From NCBI RefSeq assembly GCF_003992675.1, contig NZ_RZMZ01000004.1:281294-345293 (forward strand): a DNA stretch of 64,000 nucleotides. The letters are read 5' to 3'. The notes beneath the pieces were generated by a model. That model did no database searches. It worked only from the letters and a program-made list of their open reading frames with translations, and was not told the DNA's origin. Below, piece after piece: positions 43,203-52,786 of the stretch. The translations under genes were made by a program, and so were the position numbers. Position 1 is the stretch's first letter. Each line of letters opens with the position of its first letter. The DNA comes from Flagellimonas marinaquae (GTDB taxonomy: Bacteria > Bacteroidota > Bacteroidia > Flavobacteriales > Flavobacteriaceae).

Positions 43203-43973
43203 ATGGGATTGTTTAAAAAAGATCCATTCGGACATATACTTTTTATAAAAAAATGGCTCATTTGTATTATGGGATTTATCACTCACAGGCGTTTTCATGG
43301 GTTTAATAAATTACAAATAGAAGGTTCTAAGATTATTAAATCCTTACCAGATACCAATGTGCTTTTCATCTCAAATCATCAAACTTATTTTGCTGATATT
43401 ATGGCTATGTTTCATGTGTTTAATGCCAGTCTAAGTGGGCGGGATGATTCGATAAAAAATGTGAATTACGCCTGGAATCCGAAATTAAATATTTATTTCG
43501 TAGCCGCCAAAGAAACTGTTAAAGCTGGTTTATTGCCAAAAATATTGGCTTATGGTGGGGCTATTACTGTTGAACGGACTTGGCGTTCTGGGGGGCAAAA
43601 TGTAAACCGCCAAATAAAAATGAGCGATATTTATAATATTGGTAAAGCTTTAGATGATGGTTGGGTAATAACATTTCCCCAAGGTACAACTACTCCCTTT
43701 AAACCCATCAGAAAAGGAACGGCTCATATTATCAAACGTTACAAACCAATAGTGGTGCCTATTGTTATTGATGGGTTTAGACGTTCTTTTGATAAAAAGG
43801 GATTGTTAATTAAAAAGAAAAACATTTTTCAATCTTTTAAAATAAAGGAACCTCTCGATATAGATTACAATAACGAAACAATCGAGGCAATTGTAAAAAG
43901 AATTGAATATGCAATCGAGCAACACCCTTCGTACCTTAAAGTGATTCCCCAAAGCGAACGTGGAGATATATAA
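43203..43973 (+). CDS. 1-acyl-sn-glycerol-3-phosphate acyltransferase-like (PlsC family)
   Basis: 256 aa. Acyltransferase block I is 'FISNHQTYFAD'; the His-Asp spacing is one residue longer (H-x5-D) than the textbook H-x4-D, which I take as a subfamily trait. Block III-like 'FPQGTTTPFKPIRKGTAHII' is clear (Glu of FPEG replaced by Gln). 'VVPIVIDGFRRSF' resembles block IV. It would acylate lysophospholipid at the inner membrane. ATG at 43203, 70 bp after the pseudogene debris; intact although surrounded by decayed genes. Confidence 0.82.
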   Translation: MGLFKKDPFGHILFIKKWLICIMGFITHRRFHGFNKLQIEGSKIIKSLPDTNVLFISNHQTYFADIMAMFHVFNASLSGRDDSIKNVNYAWNPKLNIYFVAAKETVKAGLLPKILAYGGAITVERTWRSGGQNVNRQIKMSDIYNIGKALDDGWVITFPQGTTTPFKPIRKGTAHIIKRYKPIVVPIVIDGFRRSFDKKGLLIKKKNIFQSFKIKEPLDIDYNNETIEAIVKRIEYAIEQHPSYLKVIPQSERGDI

Positions 43974-44086
43974 GAAATAAAAACAGAAAGTGGGAAGTTA
44001 ATTTTTGGGGTTAATTAGGGGCGAGTTTTACATTTTAATCTTTCTTTAGTAGAACTTTTTTCAGTATTTCACCGTGTGTTTTCTAA

Positions 44087-44197
44087 CCATTTTTAAAATC
44101 AGTCTATAAACAAATTTATGATGAAGTAAAAAAGGTATTTCCATTGCAATTCAGTAAGCAAAATTATCGAACAAAAGAACTTATTACACCGAAATAA
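44087..44197 (+). pseudogene. Possible C-terminal gene fragment in the plsC-lgt gap
   Basis: A 36-codon open stretch without start ends at TAA 44195-44197 and reads like real protein ('SVYKQIYDEVKKVFPLQF', then 'KQNYRTKELITPK'). A frame just upstream ('ELFSVFHRVFSN') may be its frameshifted continuation. No family recognised. Nothing else was seen in the gap 43,974-44,319. Confidence 0.3.
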
Positions 44198-44319
44198 TTA
44201 TTTAAAGAGCACCAGTATTATTAGTTTGTTTTTCATTATCACAAGGTTTTATTGCTATATACAGCATTTAGTGATTTTACTAAACATATTTATTGATAAT
44301 TACAAGTATCTCATAGTGT

Positions 44320-45468
44320 ATGACGGCTAAATTATTCCTTGATTTAGATTATTTTTTTTGGGAACCAAATATTTTTATTTCCAAGTGGAATAATTTTGAA
44401 TTAAGATGGTATGCTGTACTTTTTGTATTAGCTGCTTTCGCAGGAAGATTTGTTGTTGTCTATATTTATAAAAAAGAGGGGAAATATGATAAGTTGGCTG
44501 ACCTACAACTAGTTTATATGATTTTAGGCAATGTTTTAGGAGCAAGAATAGGTCACATTATATTTTACAACCCTGAGATACTTTCAATTAATTTTTTTGA
44601 ATTATTTAAATTCTGGAAATCAGGTTTAGCAAGCCATGGAGCTGCTATTGGAGTTCTTGTAGCTATGAGTATTTATTCTTATGAGTTTAAAATTGAAAAG
44701 TTTAAGATTAAAGTAAAAGACCGATTAAAACAAGGTAATAATTATCTTCAGATAATGGATAGAATTGTTATTGGAGTTGCCTTAGGTGCTTGTCTTGTAA
44801 GGGTTGGTAATTTTGTGAATTCCGAAATCATCGGTAAGCCTACTGGGTCCGATTATGGCATAATTATGACAAACCCATATTCTGATAGATTGGAAACGAC
44901 CCTGCCATTTGTTGAAAATGTTAATTACAAAAAGGGCCATGGCTCCATTTCTTCTGGATACCCTTATGTGGATATAACCATTGAGTTCAAAAATCAAAAG
45001 TATTTTGAGGAACGAATACGAGCTGGCGTGGATCGATTATTGCTAAAAACAATGCCAGTCAATAGAGGGCCTTACGATCATATTATAAATCCAAAAGGTA
45101 AAAATTTGGCATACACGTTTATCAGAACCAATGATTCTTTTAAGGTTAATTTTGAAGCTGTTGGAGTGAACAGACACCCCACTCAGTTGTACGAATCGCT
45201 AACGTATTTTATACTATTTCTATTGTTGTTTTTGATCTGGGTCCGGAATAGGGAAAAGCTTCGCCCTGGTCTACTTTTAGGTTTGTTCATGGTTTTACTT
45301 TTTTCATTGAGGATTTTGCATGAATTTTTTAAGGAAAATCAAGTGTCGTTCGAGAATGAAATGATTTTGAATATGGGCCAGATTCTAAGCATACCTTTCG
45401 TTGTTCTAGGCTTTTTGGTTTTATTTTTCAAAAATCTTCATACCTTGGTTCATGAAAAATGTGCATAA
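44320..45468 (+). CDS. lgt: Prolipoprotein diacylglyceryl transferase
   Basis: 382 aa integral inner-membrane enzyme that attaches diacylglycerol to the lipobox Cys of prolipoproteins. Visible motifs: 'FELRWYAVLFVLAAFAGR' (first core helix), 'GARIGHIIFYNPE', 'SHGAAIGVL', the signature 'LVRVGNFVNSEIIGKPTG' with the essential Arg/Asn/Glu, 'HPTQLYES' and 'LHEFFKENQ'. A periplasmic insert of roughly 100 residues separates the signature from 'NRHPTQLYES', longer than in E. coli Lgt. The window alone encodes many lipoproteins that would be its substrates. It may be the chromosomal lgt or a second copy. Confidence 0.93.
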   Translation: MTAKLFLDLDYFFWEPNIFISKWNNFELRWYAVLFVLAAFAGRFVVVYIYKKEGKYDKLADLQLVYMILGNVLGARIGHIIFYNPEILSINFFELFKFWKSGLASHGAAIGVLVAMSIYSYEFKIEKFKIKVKDRLKQGNNYLQIMDRIVIGVALGACLVRVGNFVNSEIIGKPTGSDYGIIMTNPYSDRLETTLPFVENVNYKKGHGSISSGYPYVDITIEFKNQKYFEERIRAGVDRLLLKTMPVNRGPYDHIINPKGKNLAYTFIRTNDSFKVNFEAVGVNRHPTQLYESLTYFILFLLLFLIWVRNREKLRPGLLLGLFMVLLFSLRILHEFFKENQVSFENEMILNMGQILSIPFVVLGFLVLFFKNLHTLVHEKCA

Positions 45469-45567
45469 AAAGTCAGATACACTGTTCATTGCCATGTTGA
45501 GGATATGAACTGTACTATTTTTTGTACTGCTTTATTTGCCCATTTATTAGTAATCAACAATTGATCA

Positions 45568-46119
45568 TTGCAACCAAGTAAAGGGCATAAATTAAAATTA
45601 AATGAGTTCAATAGGATCTACGAGAAGACCTATACTCCCTTGTGCCTTTTTGCCAACCATTTCTTAGAAGATTTGGAAACTTCTAAAGACGTGGTGCAAG
45701 AAGTATTCGTTAAAATATGGGAAGATAAGATTGAGTTCATAAATGAGAATACTATCAAATCTTATTTATATACTTCGGTAAGGAATAGGTCTTTAGATTA
45801 TCTAAGAAGTAATTCGTATAGAAAAACGTTTCCATTAACGACGAAAAAATTGAAAGAATTGGAAACCGAACCGTTCTTTTTACGTGAAATAGTAGTTGTT
45901 GAAACCTCTGATATCATAGAGAATGCCATTAACACACTTCCGGAGAAATGCGCAAAGATTATTCGGTTAAGCGCCAAAGGTTTAACAAATGCCAATATAG
46001 CTGAGAAACTTGGATTGTCGGTTAATACAGTCAAAACCCAAAAAAAAATTGCTTTCAAAAGATTGAAGCCAATCTTGAAAGAGCATTTTTTCCTTATCAC
46101 ATTCTTTTTTGGCAATTAA
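45568..46119 (+). CDS. ECF RNA polymerase sigma factor of PUL 2 (FecI-like)
   Basis: 183 aa from TTG 45568; no ATG is available upstream in frame, so the exact start is uncertain. Region 2 'FNRIYEKTYTPLCLFANHFLEDLETSKDVVQEVFVKIWEDK'-type block and region 4 'LPEKCAKIIRLSAKGLTNANIAEKLGLSVNTVKTQ' are complete. Typical partner of a FecR anti-sigma and an STN-domain SusC; both follow. A decayed copy of its 3' end lies at 42,121-42,511. Confidence 0.88.
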   Translation: MQPSKGHKLKLNEFNRIYEKTYTPLCLFANHFLEDLETSKDVVQEVFVKIWEDKIEFINENTIKSYLYTSVRNRSLDYLRSNSYRKTFPLTTKKLKELETEPFFLREIVVVETSDIIENAINTLPEKCAKIIRLSAKGLTNANIAEKLGLSVNTVKTQKKIAFKRLKPILKEHFFLITFFFGN

Positions 46120-46247
46120 CGAGGGGTTCAAATGTTAATTTTTTGCTGAATCTCTTTTTTTTCACACTTATTTTCACCCTAACATTATTTTTTCCCGTCT
46201 AATATTATACAATCCTAATTTGAACAGGTTTGTAATCTCAATATTTT

Positions 46248-47420
46248 ATGTCATTATTTTCTAAAGTTATAGACTTATCAAAGCAACTAGCCACTGCCTT
46301 ACTCAGGGAGGAAAAACCATCTGCTTTTGAAAATTCCGAAATCTTTGACCAAAAGGACAAAGATTACATTTTGAGTAAATTGACAAACAAAGCTGAGATT
46401 AAGGCGAGAATAAAATTATCTAAGCAAATCGACAAGAAAAAAGATTTTAAAAAGATAAAAGGTAAACTCAATCTGCCTGGTGAAAACTTGTATTGGCGCT
46501 ATGCAGTAGCAGCTTCTGTGGCTTTATGTATAGGTTCTGCAATGTATTTCTTTACGGAATATATGCCCGAGAATCCTAATGTAAATACCATTCCCGTTAA
46601 TATGAATGCCAAAACTATTGAGCCTGGTTCAAGTAAAGCAATTTTATTGTTGGAAGATGGTTCTGTTGTTGCTCTGGAAAAGGGCAAGTATTATGAGAAT
46701 AACAACATTAAAAGTAATGGGGAAGAGATAGTGGTCATACCGAAAAATAATGCGTATCCTGAAATAGCCTATAATTATCTAACAATACCCAGGGGAGGGC
46801 AGTTTCAAATTAAATTATCAGATGGTACGCAGGTATGGCTAAATTCTGAATCGCAATTAAAATTTCCGGAAACCTTTGTGGATGGAGAAACACGTACTGT
46901 CGAGTTGGTATATGGAGAAGCTTATTTCGATGTATCATCAAGTGTCGAGCACAAAGGTTCAAAATTCGTAGTACTAAACCAGAATCAAGAAGTTGAAGTC
47001 TTAGGTACTGAATTCAACATAAGGGCCTACAAAGATGAATCACATGTATATACCACATTGGTTGAAGGCAAAGTACAAGTAGGGAATGGTATTTCAATTC
47101 AAAAATTGACGCCTAATGAACAATCACAACTTGATTTAAAAAATAATAGCTTCACGGTATCCTTAGTCGATGTTAATTCAGAAGTTTCATGGAAACAGGG
47201 CGTGTTTAGTTTCAAAGGAAAACCGCTCAAGGAAATTATGAGAGTAATATCTAGGTGGTATGATGTTGATGTGGTTTTTGAGGATAGTAAACTGGAAGAT
47301 ATTCGGTTTAGAGGAGTTTTGGGTAAGGACCAAGATATACAAGAATTACTATCAACCATTAAAAGTTTAAGTATAATCAAAAATTATGAAATAAATGACA
47401 GGCAAATTATTATAAAATAA
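46248..47420 (+). CDS. FecR-family anti-sigma factor of PUL 2
   Basis: 390 aa. Cytoplasmic N-terminus of about 80 residues, one transmembrane helix at about 85-105 ('YAVAASVALCIGSAMYFF'), periplasmic FecR domain (about 175-285, 'IKLSDGTQVWLNSESQLKFPE', 'YGEAYFDVSSSVEHKGSKFVV'), C-terminal DUF4974 domain (about 320-388, 'FSFKGKPLKEIMRVISRWYDVDV'). Holds and activates the PUL 2 sigma factor in response to the SusC transducer. Starts 128 bp after the sigma gene. Confidence 0.92.
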   Translation: MSLFSKVIDLSKQLATALLREEKPSAFENSEIFDQKDKDYILSKLTNKAEIKARIKLSKQIDKKKDFKKIKGKLNLPGENLYWRYAVAASVALCIGSAMYFFTEYMPENPNVNTIPVNMNAKTIEPGSSKAILLLEDGSVVALEKGKYYENNNIKSNGEEIVVIPKNNAYPEIAYNYLTIPRGGQFQIKLSDGTQVWLNSESQLKFPETFVDGETRTVELVYGEAYFDVSSSVEHKGSKFVVLNQNQEVEVLGTEFNIRAYKDESHVYTTLVEGKVQVGNGISIQKLTPNEQSQLDLKNNSFTVSLVDVNSEVSWKQGVFSFKGKPLKEIMRVISRWYDVDVVFEDSKLEDIRFRGVLGKDQDIQELLSTIKSLSIIKNYEINDRQIIIK

Positions 47421-47424
47421 AAAA

Positions 47425-47469
47425 AGGCAATAAGGTTTAGACCGTCCAAAGTACAAAACCCTATTACCT
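47425..47469 (+). other. Hairpin between fecR and susC (PUL 2)
   Basis: AGG-C-AATA-A-GGTTT (47425-47438) pairs with AAACC-C-TATT-A-CCT (47456-47469) with two mismatches. It occupies the same place as the hairpin at 23996-24023 in PUL 1 and is likewise preceded by an A run, though the sequences are unrelated. Confidence 0.4.
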
Positions 47470-47514
47470 AAAATCGTGTTAATCATCAAATGATAACTAA
47501 CAAACTACAAACTT

Positions 47515-50500
47515 ATGAAAAATTTAGGTGACTGCATATCCTTCTATTTGCGGAGGAGGTTACTGCTTGCAATTATGAAATCCATTATCCTACTTTTCTG
47601 CACAACGATTTTTGGATTTACAACCAATGATGTTCTATCTCAGAACTTTAAAATCAAATTTGATTCAAACAAGATTCTTTCTCTTGACCAAGTTTTTGAT
47701 ATTATCGAGGAACAGACTGATTATAAGTTCATTTACCAAGAAGGAATATTTGATAAATATCCAAAAGTTAAAGTAAAAAAAGGATTTATTACAGCTAATG
47801 AACTACTTGAACAAAGTTTCTCAAGTGGTAATCTTGAAGTTACGGTTGGAGTCAATAATACCATTATTGTGAAGGAAGGAACTATCAAGGCCAATAAACC
47901 CATTTCTAATATACAATATAGAATTACAGGTCTAGTTACTGATGAAACGGGTACACCACTTGCTGGGGCATCCGTAATTGAAAAAGGAACAACCAATGGT
48001 ACCCAGACTGATTTTGATGGTAATTTTTCTCTTGATGTTACTGATGAAAATAGCATTTTGCTTATTTCGTATATTGGTTTTGGGACCAAAGAAGTTTCTG
48101 TTAGGAACCAATTAGATTTAACAATACAGTTAGTAGCTGAAGCATCAACCTTAGATGAGGTTGTAATTACAGGTTACGGTTCTCAAATCAGAAAGACTCT
48201 TTCCAGTTCTATTTCAAAAGTGGATGGCGAGGATATTGAAAGAACGCCTTTACCTTCTTTTGAAGCGGCACTTCAGGGAAGAGCAGCCGGTATTCAAGTA
48301 TCGACAGGTGGTGCAATGTCTGGTGCACCTGTAAAGATTCGTATTCGAGGAACAAATTCTGCTCTTGCCAGTTCAGACCCTTTATATGTTATTGATGGTA
48401 TAGTTGTTCAATCGGGCACTCAATCCAATCCCAATGCTCCAGGTGGCTTTTTTCTAGATTTTGGAACCAATGTTCTGGCTAATTTAAATCCTAATGATAT
48501 AGAATCTATTGAAGTCTTGAAGGATGCTGCTGCAACATCAATATATGGTTCACGGGGTTCAAATGGTGTCATTTTGGTTACAACTAAAAAAGGCTACAAA
48601 GGTAAAACTAAGCTTAATCTTAGCTTAGATACAGGTTTGTCTGAAACAACCAATCGTCTTGAATATGTTGATGCTAAAGAGTATATATTTTTAGCACAAG
48701 AGGCATGGTATAATTCTGGTAATGACCCAGCTGATTTTTGGAATAGTAGCGGTGTTCTTGTTGATGGGTTAACCAAAGAGGAAGCACTCAACACAAATAC
48801 GGATTGGCAAGACCAAGCTCTTAGAACAGGTTTTTCCACTAATTTAAATTTATCAATATCCGGTGGAAATGATAAAACCCGATTTTATATTTCTGGGGGG
48901 CTTTTAGATGAAAATTCGATTTTTAGAGGTAATGAATACCTCAGGTTAACCACTCGCACAAATCTTGATCACACCATAAATGATCGTTTGAAGGTTGGAA
49001 CATCCATGACCTATACATTTGTTGACAATAATCCGATTCCAGTTCAGGAAGCACTGGGCAAGTCCACAAATTCCTTACCTATATGGCCAGTAAAAAATGA
49101 GGATGGAACCTTTTTTAGACCCATTGGCAATGTAAGGGCGGCCATCGAATCGTGGGATGTGAATATAAAAAGTAAAAACTTTCTTGCTAGTTGGTATCTT
49201 AATTATAGAATTACAGATAAGCTTGTATTTAGGTCTGAATACGGTTTAAACTCGCTCAACACTATTGATCAACAATTTAGAGATGGATCTATTAATTCCG
49301 ATGGACAGGCGACTGCGTTTATTGCCCTAGGGGATAGAAATTCTTGGAATTTTAAAAATTTAGTTAACTATTCCAATAAAATCGGGCATCATAATCTTGA
49401 TATTTTAGTTGGGATCGAAAGTCAAAAGACCACTCAAAAGTCATCGGTAATTTCTGGGAGAGAATTTATAAACCCTGCATTAAAGACCCCACAAGATGCA
49501 GGCCAAATACAAGCAAATTATGATGAAGGAGCCTTTACATTTATGTCTTATATATCTAGACTGAATTACGATTATAAAGGCAAATATCTGTTATCGTTAA
49601 CTGCTCGAAGAGACGGTTCTTCTCGTTTTGGCATTAACAATAAATGGGGAATATTTCCCGCAGCATCTGTTGGCTATATCCTAAGTGAAGAAGCCTATTT
49701 TAGCCCTTTAAAAAAAGTAGTTAATTTTTTGAAAATTAGGGGAAGTTATGGATTGTCCGGCAACGCAGAGATAGGTAACTATGTTTATGCGACAACCTAC
49801 GCCGAAAGCAATTATGACGGTAATAATGGAATTACCCTGGCGAACATTGGGGATGACCAATTGGGTTGGGAGACAACAGAACAGCTGGATTTGGGCGTTT
49901 CAATGGAACTTTTTGATGGAAAGATCAGAGCTGAAATTGATTATTATGACAAATTGACTTATGATCTCTTATTGCCTGTTCCTGTGTCTATTGTTACAGG
50001 TACAAGTCAGGTAACGACAAACTTAGGAGATATCAGTAATAAAGGCTTTGAAATTATGTTAGGTACAACTAACATAGAAAATAAAAACTTTTCCTGGAAC
50101 TCTGAATTTACTTTTGCACGTAATGTAAATGAGGTTATAAATTTAGGGGATAATAATGATGGAATTATTATTCCTGGTTTATTCGGAAGCACCGCTATTT
50201 TTAAGGGTTTACCTATTGGCGTTCAAGCTGCACCAGTTTGGTTAGGAGTTGACCCAGCGACGGGTCAGGACATTTATCAAGATACTGCTGGCAATGCACT
50301 TCGTTTAGATCAGGCCATTGATGAATATGGGTCAATAAATAATTTCATGAATGCCAATCAAGTGCCTTTTGGCAACCCCTTTCCAGATTTTACAGGAGGA
50401 TTGAGCAATCAGTTTAAATGGAAAAATTGGTATGCTAATGTCTTGTTTACTTTTGAATATGGAGCAGATTACATAGCATCGGGAGAGGCTATTAATTCCA

Positions 50501-50883
50501 AATTTGCTTTTTCAAGTTTTTCCGCCACGCCACTGCGCAATGTGTTAAATAGATGGAGACAACCAGGCGATATAACTCCGATTGCACAGGTAACGACAGC
50601 TCCGACCAATTTTACTCAAACAACTGAATTCGTATCCGATGTTGATTTTATAAGGATGCGAGATTTTACTTTGGGCTATATTCTACAACCAAAAAATGTC
50701 AACGCATTTGAGAGTTTGAATATTTACTTGAGACTTACAAATTACTTGACCTTCACAAATGCAAAACCTTGGGTTTATGATCCAGAGAATTACCGAAACG
50801 GTGGTAACCTCAATTTACTTGGTAGATGGAAATCCTCACCTCAAGCCAAAACTCTTACCCTAGGTATAAATTTCAATTTCTAG
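47515..50883 (+). CDS. SusC/RagA-family TonB-dependent outer-membrane transporter (PUL 2)
   Basis: 1122 aa. Signal sequence ending near 'DVLSQ'; STN domain about 45-115; CarboxypepD_reg-like domain about 143-220 ('GLVTDETGTPLAGASVIEKG'); plug 'DEVVITGYGSQIRKTLSSSI', 'IRGTNSALASSDPLYVIDG', 'LKDAAATSIYGSRGSNGVI'; barrel ending in F. The 'GTTNGTQTDFDG' stretch is identical to that in the PUL 1 SusC. It imports glycan fragments with the SusD-like protein; the downstream amylase and xylose genes suggest alpha-glucan and/or xylan-derived oligosaccharides. Confidence 0.95.
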   Translation: MKNLGDCISFYLRRRLLLAIMKSIILLFCTTIFGFTTNDVLSQNFKIKFDSNKILSLDQVFDIIEEQTDYKFIYQEGIFDKYPKVKVKKGFITANELLEQSFSSGNLEVTVGVNNTIIVKEGTIKANKPISNIQYRITGLVTDETGTPLAGASVIEKGTTNGTQTDFDGNFSLDVTDENSILLISYIGFGTKEVSVRNQLDLTIQLVAEASTLDEVVITGYGSQIRKTLSSSISKVDGEDIERTPLPSFEAALQGRAAGIQVSTGGAMSGAPVKIRIRGTNSALASSDPLYVIDGIVVQSGTQSNPNAPGGFFLDFGTNVLANLNPNDIESIEVLKDAAATSIYGSRGSNGVILVTTKKGYKGKTKLNLSLDTGLSETTNRLEYVDAKEYIFLAQEAWYNSGNDPADFWNSSGVLVDGLTKEEALNTNTDWQDQALRTGFSTNLNLSISGGNDKTRFYISGGLLDENSIFRGNEYLRLTTRTNLDHTINDRLKVGTSMTYTFVDNNPIPVQEALGKSTNSLPIWPVKNEDGTFFRPIGNVRAAIESWDVNIKSKNFLASWYLNYRITDKLVFRSEYGLNSLNTIDQQFRDGSINSDGQATAFIALGDRNSWNFKNLVNYSNKIGHHNLDILVGIESQKTTQKSSVISGREFINPALKTPQDAGQIQANYDEGAFTFMSYISRLNYDYKGKYLLSLTARRDGSSRFGINNKWGIFPAASVGYILSEEAYFSPLKKVVNFLKIRGSYGLSGNAEIGNYVYATTYAESNYDGNNGITLANIGDDQLGWETTEQLDLGVSMELFDGKIRAEIDYYDKLTYDLLLPVPVSIVTGTSQVTTNLGDISNKGFEIMLGTTNIENKNFSWNSEFTFARNVNEVINLGDNNDGIIIPGLFGSTAIFKGLPIGVQAAPVWLGVDPATGQDIYQDTAGNALRLDQAIDEYGSINNFMNANQVPFGNPFPDFTGGLSNQFKWKNWYANVLFTFEYGADYIASGEAINSKFAFSSFSATPLRNVLNRWRQPGDITPIAQVTTAPTNFTQTTEFVSDVDFIRMRDFTLGYILQPKNVNAFESLNIYLRLTNYLTFTNAKPWVYDPENYRNGGNLNLLGRWKSSPQAKTLTLGINFNF

Positions 50884-50909
50884 TAAAAGACACATAAATT
50901 TTTTTTAAA

Positions 50910-52256
50910 ATGAAAAGAATATTTTACAGTTTATTTTTATTAGTGTCCCTAATTTCTTGTGAAAAATTTTTGGACGAATCGCCACCAATAGGACTGTCTT
51001 CGGATAAACTTACGGACATTGCTTCAATGAATGCATTGATCAATGGGACTTATGCCAATTTACGATCTTTCACTGCATACACATCCATGATTACTTCCAC
51101 CATAGTTCATGATGTTAATATTAGAAGAGACCCTAATTGGATTCCATTCACAAGGTGGAGTGAGACAGGATTACCGCCAGTGTTCACAACAAATTTATAC
51201 GGTGATGGTTTTGCGGCACTTAATAAGATTAACACGGTCGCGAATGCCAATGTTCCTGAAATGATCGCAACCCAAACCGAAAAGAACAGTGTTTTGGGAG
51301 ATATGCATTTTCTAAGGGCGTTGGTATATTTTGACATGAACAATTATTTTACCTTGAATTCATCTGGAAATTCAGTTCCATTGGTTTTGGATGTCTTGGG
51401 TGTTAATGATAGAGTAAGTGTGGCGAAATCGTCGGAAATAAGAACTCAAATTGAGGAAGATATTGAATTGGCCCGCTTATATTTTGAAAATTCGGCAGGG
51501 GTTTCCAACTATGAAATTGCCACGGCTTTGGCCGCAAGGATATATTTTTTTCATGAAAAATATGATTTAGCCTACCAAAGGGCTAATGAAGTTGTTGAAT
51601 CTTCAAAGTATTCTCTCGAATCTGAGGTCACGGCTCCCTTCGTTACTGGAAATGGTTCTCCAGAAGTGATTTTTTCGATTTTGTTCAATGCGGCAGAGGG
51701 TTGGCCTGGTGCAGCCCGGGTAAATTTTGAAAGTTATCAGGATGATAAAGAACGTGGAATAGCATCTTTGAATCCGTCGAGTTTACTTGCACAATTAAGG
51801 AACGCAGACCCTAATGATAAAAGGCATTCTGATCTATATACAGAAGCTGGTGGCTTGGTTTATGCAAATGGGAAATTTCCATCCAATCAAACAGATTATA
51901 TCTACTTGAGGTACTCTGAAATCCTATTGACTCGTGCCGAGGCCAATATAATGAGAAACAATGGTGCGATAAATGTTCAAGATATTGAAGATGTTAATGC
52001 AGTTAAGAATAGGGCAGGGGCCACTGATACAATAACTGGAAGTCCAGATTCCTCCTTTATGTTAGAGGCTATCTATCAAGAAAGATCCAAGGAATTGGCT
52101 TTTGAGCATGGAGACCGTTTTCTGAACATTCGAAGACTTCAAAAAGGGATATACAACGAGGATGGAACTGAGGAAATTCCTTTTTCTGAATATGTAAACC
52201 AGTTGGTCTTTCCATTTCCACTATTTGAAGTTGAATTACATGATTTACAACGGTAA
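50910..52256 (+). CDS. SusD/RagB-family surface glycan-binding lipoprotein (PUL 2)
   Basis: 448 aa with a lipoprotein signal (Cys in 'LVSLISC', about residue 17). Family hallmarks: 'VLGDMHFLRALVYFDMNNYF' (about 130-150), 'RYSEILLTRAEANIMRN' and 'RSKELAFEHGDRFLNIRRL' near the end. Shorter than the PUL 1 SusD. It caps SusC and binds glycan at the surface. Starts 26 bp after susC. Confidence 0.94.
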   Translation: MKRIFYSLFLLVSLISCEKFLDESPPIGLSSDKLTDIASMNALINGTYANLRSFTAYTSMITSTIVHDVNIRRDPNWIPFTRWSETGLPPVFTTNLYGDGFAALNKINTVANANVPEMIATQTEKNSVLGDMHFLRALVYFDMNNYFTLNSSGNSVPLVLDVLGVNDRVSVAKSSEIRTQIEEDIELARLYFENSAGVSNYEIATALAARIYFFHEKYDLAYQRANEVVESSKYSLESEVTAPFVTGNGSPEVIFSILFNAAEGWPGAARVNFESYQDDKERGIASLNPSSLLAQLRNADPNDKRHSDLYTEAGGLVYANGKFPSNQTDYIYLRYSEILLTRAEANIMRNNGAINVQDIEDVNAVKNRAGATDTITGSPDSSFMLEAIYQERSKELAFEHGDRFLNIRRLQKGIYNEDGTEEIPFSEYVNQLVFPFPLFEVELHDLQR

Positions 52257-52322
52257 TTAATTTAAATGTTTTATTGAGAAACCATCATACTAACAACTTA
52301 AACATATAAAAGAAGATACATT

Positions 52323-52784
52323 ATGAAAAAAATAATCTTAGCAGCAAGATTTATATTTATTGGTCTGTTCCTCATGGGATGCGAAGAGGAACTAACAGTT
52401 CGTCAAGACGCATTGACGGCTTATGCTGTAGATATAAATGGTACATGGCAACTTTTCAGCATTAGCAGAAATGGGGAGGATTTATCAGGCAAAATTAGCT
52501 TTACTGATTACACTTTGGATTTAAATAATGACGGTACATTCAATCTAAGTTCGTCAAAAGTACCTTTCCCCACGCTGAGAACTTCTGGTGCTAGTTTTAT
52601 AAGTGGGAATTGGGCTTTTAATGATGATTTTCAACCAACCGAAATTCAATTCTCCAACGGACCTTCAATAGTTCCTACGAGATTGGACCAACCGTTATTT
52701 GGTTCAAACAATACCACTTTGTCAATTACATTTAGTTTGGGATGTGCCACTAATACCTATTTATATCAATTTAAAAAGATCTAA
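52323..52784 (+). CDS. DUF5004-like surface lipoprotein
   Basis: 153 aa with a lipoprotein signal (Cys in 'GLFLMGC', about residue 20) followed by acidic residues that favour surface export. A lipocalin-like beta barrel is suggested by 'INGTWQLFSISRNGEDLSG' and 'LDLNNDGTFNLSSS'. DUF5004 proteins are often the third gene of alpha-glucan-type susCD operons, as here. A glycan-binding role is inferred from this position. Family call from the motif pattern and context only. Confidence 0.65.
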   Translation: MKKIILAARFIFIGLFLMGCEEELTVRQDALTAYAVDINGTWQLFSISRNGEDLSGKISFTDYTLDLNNDGTFNLSSSKVPFPTLRTSGASFISGNWAFNDDFQPTEIQFSNGPSIVPTRLDQPLFGSNNTTLSITFSLGCATNTYLYQFKKI

Positions 52785-52786
52785 AA

